Shown in pieces: positions 5,945 to 10,599 of a stretch of DNA of 10,599 nucleotides. The position numbers and the translations under genes are program-made. Source of the stretch: Clostridia bacterium (GTDB lineage Bacteria > Bacillota > Clostridia > Oscillospirales > Acutalibacteraceae); the NCBI GenBank assembly GCA_900766895.1, contig CAAFXF010000020.1, positions 1-10,599 of the forward strand, in the 5' to 3' direction. Under the pieces are notes generated by a model. It was not told the DNA's origin, did no database searches, and saw only the letters and a list, made by a program, of their open reading frames with translations. How positions within the stretch are numbered: position 1 is the stretch's first letter; each line of letters opens with the position of its first letter.

Positions 5945-7780
5945 ATGAATTTTGGATTTCAGCTAAAGCTTCGCGGCGATGATTTCAACGGTCATTTCAC
6001 AAACGGTTTATCAATGGCAAACAGCCAAAGTGTTCGTAGGTGCAATAAAACATTTGAGGACAATGACAAAACTGTTTTTGAAGCAGAGGAATACACGGTA
6101 ACGGCATATCACATTAAAAGAGATGATGCTTATGAATGTTATACTGTGTTTGAAAACATATCATATCACGATTTGACTCTTGATATGTTAGCATCCTTTT
6201 GCATTGAAAATATTGATGCCGATATTATTCACAGAGCAACGTCCTTTTGGAGCGCAGAGGGTAAGTTGTTAACTCAAAGCTTGGTTGAAATAAATATGGA
6301 AAAATCCTGGAGCGGTCACGGCACAAGAGTTGAAAAGTTTGGACAAATCGGCTCAATGCCTGTTCGCAAATGGTTCCCATTTGTCGCTCTTGAAAATTCT
6401 AATACAAAGGAATTTATCGGCGTTCAGCTATATTGTGCGTCAAGCTGGCAAATTGAGCTTTTCAGAAATAACGATCCGTTAACTCTTGCAGGAGGACTTG
6501 CAGATTTTGATTACGGTCATTGGTGCAAAACCGTTAGGGCAGGGGATAGCTTTACTTCGCCAAAGGCTGTTGTTGCGTTTGGTAATTCGCTTAATGATGC
6601 TTGCGACAGGCTTGTTAAAGCTCAAAAGCCGAGGATTTCAGATATTGATAAGGACATGCCTGTAATATTTAACGAATATTGCACAACTTGGGGAAATCCA
6701 ACAAAGGAGAATATTGAAAAAATCGCAAGGAAAATCAGTGGCAGCGGGATAAAATATCTTGTGATTGACAGTGGCTGGTACAAAAAGCCCGAAGAGGATT
6801 GGTGGGCAACCATAGGCGATTGGAATGAAAGCCGTGAGCTTTTTCCAAACGGAATTAAAGAGGTTTGCGATTTGATTAAATCCTATGGCTTAATCCCGGG
6901 AATTTGGTTTGAATTTGAAAAGGTTGCTTGGCTTTCGGATATTTACAACAAAACGGAGCATCTGCTGAAAAGAGACGGCGTGCCTATTTCGGTTGACGGC
7001 CAGCGGTTTCTCGATATGAGAGATAATTGGAGCATTGATTATTTAACCGAAAAGGTTATTGGCTTTCTTCGCGACAACGGCTTTGGTTACATAAAAATAG
7101 ATTATAACGATTCTATCGGTGTTGGCTGCGACGGGGCAGAAAGCCTTGGAGAAGGATTGAGGCAAACGGTTTTAGGAACGCAAAAATTTTTCAAAAGGAT
7201 TAGTGACGAGCTTCCGGATTTAGTTATAGAGGGCTGTTCAAGCGGCGGTCACAGATTGGAGCCGTCAATGATGGAGCTTGTTTCGCAGGCAAGCTTTTCC
7301 GATGCCCACGAGTGCTTAAGTATTCCCCTGATAGCTTCAAATGTTCAAAGGCTCATTCGCCCCGAGCAGAGTCAAATTTGGGCAGTATTAAGAGAAAAAG
7401 ACGATATTCACAGAATAAATTACAGTTTAACCGCAGGCTTTTTCGGCAGGCTGTGCCTCAGCGGAGAAATCTTTGATTTGAAGGATGAGTATTGGAATAA
7501 TGTAGTTGATGCCATTGCTTTTTACGGCAAAATCAAGGATATAATTAAAAACGGCAAAACAACAATTATTGATAGCTCTGCAAGGGATTATAATAACCCG
7601 ACAGGTTATCAGGCTGTTTTGAGGGAGTATGACAATAAAGCCTTGCTGATTGTTCACACCTTCAAAAACGGTGCAAATCCTCCCATAGATAAATATTTGA
7701 ACGGTTGGAATATTGTTAAAGCCTTTGGAAGCAAGCTTGACAGAGATTACACAGGAAAGGCATTTTTGCTGAAAAAATAA
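5945..7780 (+). CDS. GH36-like alpha-galactosidase
   Basis: This 611-residue protein has the alpha-galactosidase (GH36/melibiase) layout: an N-terminal beta-sandwich, a catalytic TIM barrel from about residue 235 to 540 and a small C-terminal beta domain. The likely nucleophile is D386 in YIKIDYN and the acid/base is D453 in the block CSSGGHRL...QASFSDAHE. LVIDSGWY (272-279) and IWFEFEKVAW (320-329) correspond to the usual DDGWF and WFEPE motifs but differ at S276 and F323. The protein is shorter than the 700-730 residues of classical GH36 enzymes and has no signal peptide, so it is cytosolic and probably acts on imported alpha-galactosides or relatives such as alpha-GalNAc. ATG 5945 is the start: GGAGAAAG lies 3-4 nt upstream, and an upstream in-frame TTG at 5900 lies on the promoter. 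It is divergent from the PI-PLC operon and monocistronic. Confidence 0.87.
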   Translation: MNFGFQLKLRGDDFNGHFTNGLSMANSQSVRRCNKTFEDNDKTVFEAEEYTVTAYHIKRDDAYECYTVFENISYHDLTLDMLASFCIENIDADIIHRATSFWSAEGKLLTQSLVEINMEKSWSGHGTRVEKFGQIGSMPVRKWFPFVALENSNTKEFIGVQLYCASSWQIELFRNNDPLTLAGGLADFDYGHWCKTVRAGDSFTSPKAVVAFGNSLNDACDRLVKAQKPRISDIDKDMPVIFNEYCTTWGNPTKENIEKIARKISGSGIKYLVIDSGWYKKPEEDWWATIGDWNESRELFPNGIKEVCDLIKSYGLIPGIWFEFEKVAWLSDIYNKTEHLLKRDGVPISVDGQRFLDMRDNWSIDYLTEKVIGFLRDNGFGYIKIDYNDSIGVGCDGAESLGEGLRQTVLGTQKFFKRISDELPDLVIEGCSSGGHRLEPSMMELVSQASFSDAHECLSIPLIASNVQRLIRPEQSQIWAVLREKDDIHRINYSLTAGFFGRLCLSGEIFDLKDEYWNNVVDAIAFYGKIKDIIKNGKTTIIDSSARDYNNPTGYQAVLREYDNKALLIVHTFKNGANPPIDKYLNGWNIVKAFGSKLDRDYTGKAFLLKK

Positions 7781-7784
7781 AACG

Positions 7785-7817
7785 AAGCGGATTGAACATA
7801 GAATTCAATCCGCTTTT
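7785..7817 (+). terminator. Rho-independent terminator of the GH36 gene
   Basis: A 12-bp stem (7785-7796 with 7804-7815) with a 7-nt loop is followed by a short run of T (CTTTTAC). It starts 5 bp after the GH36 stop codon. Confidence 0.8.
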
Positions 7818-7821
7818 ACAA

Positions 7822-7877
7822 TCCCCTCAGTCACCTACGGTGACAGCTCCCCTTATTAAAATTTAACAAGGGGAGCC
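7822..7877. repeat. REP-like palindromic intergenic unit
   Basis: Two adjacent hairpins make up the unit. The first is GTCACC-TAC-GGTGAC (7830-7844). The second is a 9-bp stem GCTCCCCTT/AAGGGGAGC (7846-7854 with 7868-7876) with an AT-rich 13-nt loop. The CCCCTCAGTCACC...GACAGCTCCCC pattern resembles short dispersed palindromic repeats I associate with Ruminococcaceae genomes. There is no T-run on the minus strand, so it is not a typical terminator. Only one copy is present in the window. Confidence 0.6.
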
Positions 7878-7882
7878 TGATT

Positions 7883-8116
7883 TTACTTTGTTGTAATGGT
7901 TTTAACCTTTGACCATCTTGAGTAAATCTTGACGGTCTTGCCGTTAATGTTTACCTTTTTATAGGTGCGAACCCGAACATAATACTTTTTCTTGCTCTTG
8001 AGCGTCTTTACTTTCTTTGTATATTTATTGTTGTCCGGCTTGCTTGTTGTGGTGCAGGTAACAGGACTTGCCGTCTGATACGGCTTTGCCTTGCATACTA
8101 ACGACCAAAAGTACAC
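7883..8116 (-). pseudogene. C-terminal remnant of a fibronectin-III-like surface protein
   Basis: Up to 77 codons can be read here. The segment KKVKTLKSKKKYYVRVRTYKKVNINGKTV with the closing YSRWSKVKTITTK is the typical last strand set of fibronectin type III-like repeats found at the C-terminus of large secreted clostridial proteins. Such repeats are normally part of proteins of several hundred residues. There is no ribosome binding site before the GTG at 8116, no signal peptide, and the rest of the gene is absent. Upstream it runs straight into the stop codon of the truncated AraC gene, in the same reading frame. I read it as a degraded tail left by a deletion or insertion event, probably not expressed as a functional protein. 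Confidence 0.65.
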
Positions 8117-8120
8117 TTTT
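8107..8120. repeat. Short palindrome at the AraC/surface-protein junction
   Basis: AAAAGT-AC-ACTTTT is a perfect 6-bp inverted repeat with a 2-nt centre. It lies where the truncated regulator gene meets the surface-protein remnant. It could mark the breakpoint or be chance. Confidence 0.4.
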
Positions 8121-8659
8121 CACTCTGTGCTGGTCAGAATGCCCCAGACATCGCAGCCGACCTCCTGACAATAGCTCCAGTATTCCTTCGCCGTCTTTGC
8201 ACGCTTGATAATGACCTTGCGTTCTGGTTTTTCAATAACTTGAATAAAAACATTTGCAATGTGTTCCACTGTTTTTCGCTCCTTCCACAATGTTCTGAAT
8301 TTTACGCCATATGGGGTAAAAAGTGAAAGCGGAATAGGAGATTTTGCATATTCATAGGGATTACAACCGAATGCGTTGCGAAACGCTCTCTGGTAGCCGT
8401 CTACGCTGTCGTAGCCAGTATCATAAGCCAAATCGATCACCTTGCATGGTTCATCACGCAAACGCAATGCGGAACGGGACAGCCGAAGCCGCCTGATGTA
8501 ATCTGCCGGCGCAAGACCCGTCAACTCCTTAAATATTCGCGCGCAATAAAAAGGAGAATACATTGCTATACCAGAAAGGTCGCACAATGTGATTTTTTCT
8601 GATAGGTGTGCCGCAATATAGTCCTGCATCTGTTGTACCGCAAAAACCTTTTCCGTCAC
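8120..8659 (-). pseudogene. AraC-type regulator, truncated in the GyrI-like effector domain
   Basis: This 179-residue product has a full N-terminal AraC DNA-binding domain (about residues 7-105, two helix-turn-helix units; LSGIAMYSPFYCARIFKELTG and VIDLAYDTGYDSVDGYQRAF with NPYEY). A linker leads into an effector-binding (GyrI/Rob-like) domain from about residue 137. The protein stops after GCDVWGILTSTE, roughly 40 residues into a domain usually about 150 long, so about 100 residues are missing. I chose GTG 8659 because a perfect AGGAGG sits 7 nt upstream; an earlier ATG at 8686 would put that site inside the gene. DNA in 8461-8520 is about 63% G+C, well above the neighbours, suggesting transfer. 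The DNA-binding part may still be made. A surface-protein remnant follows directly. Confidence 0.75.
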
Positions 8660-8705
8660 TTTATCACCTCCTACTGACAAAGCCATTATCGCAGAAAGAG
8701 TGGGA

Positions 8706-8735
8706 TTATTCTCGACTTTTCTTGCTGTCTTTCAA
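8706..8735 (-). promoter_or_regulatory. Weak candidate promoter of the AraC-type gene
   Basis: On the minus strand TTGAAA (8735-8730) and GAATAA (8711-8706) are 18 nt apart, about 47 nt before the GTG start. The -10 match is poor. Confidence 0.3.
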
Positions 8736-8771
8736 ATTCCGGTTTATCGGCTAAAATGAATCCTCTTTTTT

Positions 8772-8929
8772 ATACTAAAATCTAATTGAAAGCATTAATC
8801 AATTTTTGAGAATAAATTGTACCGAAAAAGGCAGACGACTCCGCCGGGCTGACACCCAGCAAGGAGGATAACACATTCCGGTGCAATTCAGGTCGGAAAG
8901 AAATAAAGTGTTTCATTAGATTTTAGTAT
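8772..8929. mobile_element. MITE-like element with terminal inverted repeats and folded core
   Basis: The ends are inverted copies: ATACTAAAATCTAATTGAAA at 8772-8791 and its complement at 8911-8929, differing by one inserted T. A TA dinucleotide flanks each side if the ends are taken as CTAAAATC...GATTTTAG (8775-8926), as expected for Tc1/mariner or IS630-type insertion. Inside, AATTGTACCG (8815-8824) pairs over 10 bp with CGGTGCAATT (8879-8888, one G-U pair), enclosing a GC-rich core with CTCC/GGAG and GCTG/CAGC helices. No ORF fits inside. It is either a non-autonomous transposable element or a structured RNA with a long closing stem; I favour the former. Confidence 0.6.
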
Positions 8930-8964
8930 TATAACACATTTCGTCATCGTATGAAAACCATAAT

Positions 8965-9002
8965 AAGAAAACCTCTTATGTCTTGATAGACAAAAGAGGT
9001 TT
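8965..9002 (-). terminator. Rho-independent terminator of tRNA-Leu
   Basis: On the minus strand a 9-bp stem AAACCTCTT/AAGAGGTTT is followed, after one T-T mismatch, by a 5-bp TGTCT/AGACA extension with an ATCA loop (8969-9002). A T-rich TTTTCTTATT tail follows it. It starts 7 nt after the CCA end of the tRNA. Confidence 0.85.
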
Positions 9003-9008
9003 CTTTCG

Positions 9009-9093
9009 TGGTGCACCTGACAGGAATCGAACCTGCACATCTCTCGATACTAGATCCTAAATCTAGCGCGTCTGCCAGTTCCGCCACAGGTGC
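9009..9093 (-). tRNA. tRNA-Leu (anticodon UAG)
   Basis: The 85-nt gene folds as a class II tRNA. It has a 7-bp acceptor stem (GCACCTG with CAGGTGC), discriminator A and an encoded CCA. The D arm is GCG/CGC with GAACTGGCAGA, and the anticodon arm is CTAGA-TTTAGGA-TCTAG, giving anticodon TAG, which reads CUA and probably other CUN codons. A long variable arm and a TTCGATT T-loop follow. It has its own promoter and terminator. The 3' end faces the rearranged AraC/MITE region, and the DUF6625 gene lies upstream on the same strand. Confidence 0.97.
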
Positions 9094-9105
9094 AACTGCT
9101 CAAAT

Positions 9106-9134
9106 ATAATAGCATTATTCGAGTAGGATTTCAA
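9106..9134 (-). promoter_or_regulatory. Sigma-A promoter of tRNA-Leu
   Basis: On the minus strand TTGAAA (9134-9129) and TATTAT (9111-9106) are 17 nt apart. The predicted transcript start is only about 6 nt before the mature 5' end of the tRNA. Confidence 0.75.
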
Positions 9135-9151
9135 GATATTTTTTCATTTTA

Positions 9152-10120
9152 TTATTTCTTGGATTTTAATGAGCCTTTTATGTTAAATATTATACGCTCC
9201 GGCGTCAGCTTATGGCGATTTTGCCAAAGGCTTTTTGCGTAAAAGGCTACCGGATGGCTTATTCCCTTAGCTTTAATAAGCTTTTGTGTAAGCTTAAACG
9301 GCTTGTCGGTAACGACATCAGAATAAATCAAATACTCTGTTTTATCCGAATAATTTGAAACCTTATAGCTCATCGGTCTGCACCAAAAATGAATATAGTA
9401 AAATTCCTCATCATAAATCTTACCGTTATGAACATAGTGGCGCAAAAGTGTTCCGTCCTTCCAGGTGAACACCTGTCGGTTATTCTTGTATTCATCCTCG
9501 GGTGCAAAGCAGTCAAGATGAAACTTTGTTTCGTACTTTGTAAGATTTGCAAAGTGAACTTCTTTGTAATAATCTATACCCAAATATTTATAGATATTTT
9601 CGATACCGGTCTCGTCAAAGCCGAACGACTCGGATGTTGAATAAACTGTTTTGTAATTTAATAATCCGTCAACTACGGTTCTGTGTCTTGAATTAACCTC
9701 GGGAGTGTTTTTGTACAAAGTAGAGTGACCGTAAAAACCAACCTTTTCATATTTTTCAAGAATATCGTCGGTTAAAAATTTACGGATGTTTCCCCACATC
9801 AAATCGCAATCGCAGTGGCCCCAAAAATCGTATCCCTTAAGCTCCTCCTCAAACACCTCGCCGTAGGCGTCACGAAAATCGCAAAGCTTCCAGCCTCTGT
9901 CAATCACAACAGGAAAATCAAATTTTTCCTGTATTCTTTTTCTTATATCATCAAACGAGCAGTAATTAACCTTAACATTTGGAGGATAATCATACTGTGT
10001 TGTGTCATCCGTAAAAATAAGCCAATCAATCGTAGGATTTGCCTTACAGCTTACAAGCCACAGCGGAAAACTGACCGGAAACTTACCGAAATACGGAACA
10101 ACATAGCAAATAGATTTCAT
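9152..10120 (-). CDS. DUF6625 family protein, probable glycosyltransferase
   Basis: This 322-residue protein matches the DUF6625 pattern I recognise from polysaccharide clusters: ICYVVPYFGKFPVSFPLWLVSCKANPTIDWLIFTDD at the start, then KLCDFRDAYGEVFEEELKGYDFWGHCDCDLMWGNIRKFLTDDIL. The CDCD stretch gives a DxD pair (D104, D106), the usual nucleotide-sugar/metal motif of GT-A glycosyltransferases. The activity of the family is not established as far as I know. I chose ATG 10120 over ATG 10144, because GAGGAG lies 10 nt upstream and the family begins with a short MK-I-xx-PYFGK strand; the longer form would swallow the binding site. It follows the GT4-type gene by 34 bp on the same strand and is probably the last gene of the cluster. 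No terminator was seen between its stop and the tRNA promoter. Confidence 0.82.
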   Translation of the reverse strand: MKSICYVVPYFGKFPVSFPLWLVSCKANPTIDWLIFTDDTTQYDYPPNVKVNYCSFDDIRKRIQEKFDFPVVIDRGWKLCDFRDAYGEVFEEELKGYDFWGHCDCDLMWGNIRKFLTDDILEKYEKVGFYGHSTLYKNTPEVNSRHRTVVDGLLNYKTVYSTSESFGFDETGIENIYKYLGIDYYKEVHFANLTKYETKFHLDCFAPEDEYKNNRQVFTWKDGTLLRHYVHNGKIYDEEFYYIHFWCRPMSYKVSNYSDKTEYLIYSDVVTDKPFKLTQKLIKAKGISHPVAFYAKSLWQNRHKLTPERIIFNIKGSLKSKK

Positions 10121-10154
10121 ATCATTAGTACTCCTCAAGCACATTTAATCAAAT

Positions 10155-10599
10155 TTATAACTCTTGAGCAAGGCGAAGAAAGGTATCAACCTTACTTTCG
10201 TCGGATAGATTATGCCTATACTCTATACAATTATCAACATAATACTTTTCGTTGACTGCAATTCTATGCAAATCCTCCTCGCTCCAATTTGAATCCGCAA
10301 TACCCAAATTGTATTTGCTGATATACGAAGCGTTGTACGGAACGCAGGTAGTTATTACAGGTGTTGTGCAGGCAAGCGACTCGACTATCGAAATCATATT
10401 GTTATCCTTTTCGGTATAAACAAGCATTGCCATAGCAGAAGCGAGATATTCCTTTAGCTGAGCGTGAGGCATCTTTCCGAAAAACAAAATGTTTTCGTCA
10501 ATGCCTAAATCCTTTACCTGCTGTTCAAGAGCATAACGTTCCTCGCCCTCACCCATTATGTAAAGCTTTGCAGTGGAATCGTATTTTTTAAGATAATTA
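10155..10599 (-). CDS. GT4-type glycosyltransferase, C-terminal part (cut by window edge)
   Basis: The reading frame is open from the right edge of the window to a stop at 10155, giving about 148 residues of the C-terminal half of a GT-B fold glycosyltransferase (group 1/GT4). AKLYIMGEGEERYALEQQVKDLGI, NILFFGKMPHAQLKEYLASA and the nucleotide-sugar site block MISIVESLACTTPVITT with its conserved Glu are typical. The ATG at 10556 is internal to the domain (KLYIMGEGEE) and not the start. The usual EGFG before the catalytic loop is replaced by DNNM, as in some polysaccharide glycosyltransferases. Together with the following DUF6625 gene it suggests a capsule or exopolysaccharide locus extending to the right. 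Confidence 0.9.
   Translation of the reverse strand, partial: NYLKKYDSTAKLYIMGEGEERYALEQQVKDLGIDENILFFGKMPHAQLKEYLASAMAMLVYTEKDNNMISIVESLACTTPVITTCVPYNASYISKYNLGIADSNWSEEDLHRIAVNEKYYVDNCIEYRHNLSDESKVDTFLRLAQEL

Noticed and set aside
8049..8066. Possible att repeat of the tRNA-Leu 3' end (GTGGTGCA..T.ACAGGA, compare 9008-9025)
   Set aside because: Only 15 of 18 positions match, with mismatches in the middle, and the segment lies inside a plausible coding remnant; it is too weak for an attachment site.
8815..8888. Known riboswitch in the GC-rich fold between the AraC gene and the tRNA
   Set aside because: I compared it by eye with TPP, cobalamin, c-di-GMP, ZTP, THF and fluoride consensus elements and none fits. 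No gene follows in a regulated position on the plus strand, and the inverted-repeat ends favour a MITE.
9815..10255. 146-codon plus-strand frame over the DUF6625/GT4 genes
   Set aside because: It is antisense to two recognisable genes and their intergenic spacer and shows no recognisable protein features.
10155..10556. Complete small protein starting at ATG 10556
   Set aside because: The frame stays open to the window edge with residues typical of the GT-B domain (KLYIMGEGEE), so this ATG is internal and the gene is partial.
1..10599. CRISPR arrays, rRNA, transposase or integrase genes, prophage genes
   Set aside because: No regularly spaced repeats, no rRNA sequence and no such proteins were seen in any frame.

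Overview
The window looks like chromosome from a low-G+C, Gram-positive gut anaerobe of the Clostridia (Ruminococcus/Oscillospiraceae-like). The basis is the AT-rich DNA, strong AGGAGG-type ribosome binding sites, an ECF sigma/anti-sigma pair of clostridial type, a fibronectin-like cell-surface tail and a DUF6625 protein. This placement is inferred from style, not from a marker gene. Most of the window is ordinary, intact coding sequence.

Left part (1-3090): a short DtxR/MntR-type metalloregulator and an EamA-type (DMT) transporter form a plus-strand pair. It ends at a hairpin terminator that also serves the convergent minus-strand genes. Those genes are an ECF sigma factor and an overlapping single-pass membrane protein, very probably its anti-sigma factor. 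A TGTAAC-N17-CGCTAT promoter lies upstream of the sigma gene, with its -35 box inside an inverted repeat, which suggests autoregulation.

Middle (3036-7815): a compact minus-strand operon encodes a phosphatidylinositol-specific phospholipase C (PI-PLC) X-domain protein without a signal peptide, a metallo-beta-lactamase (MBL)-fold hydrolase and a PfkB sugar kinase-like protein, and closes with a clear terminator. A GH36-like alpha-galactosidase is transcribed divergently from a good sigma-A promoter. The three operon genes could in principle form a cytosolic phosphodiesterase -> cyclic phosphodiesterase -> kinase route for inositol-type compounds. This is the most interesting functional hypothesis here, but it is inference.

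Right part (7780-9150) is a patchwork: a palindromic REP-like unit, the C-terminal remnant of a surface protein, a GC-richer AraC-type regulator that stops in the middle of its effector domain, and a 150-bp element with 18-20 bp terminal inverted repeats and a folded GC-rich core (MITE-like). It ends at a tRNA-Leu(UAG) gene that has its own promoter and terminator. The arrangement suggests repeated insertion and deletion on the 3' side of the tRNA.

Right edge (9152-10599): a DUF6625 protein with a DxD motif and the C-terminal part of a GT4-type glycosyltransferase, both on the minus strand, look like the end of a surface-polysaccharide gene cluster that continues past the window.
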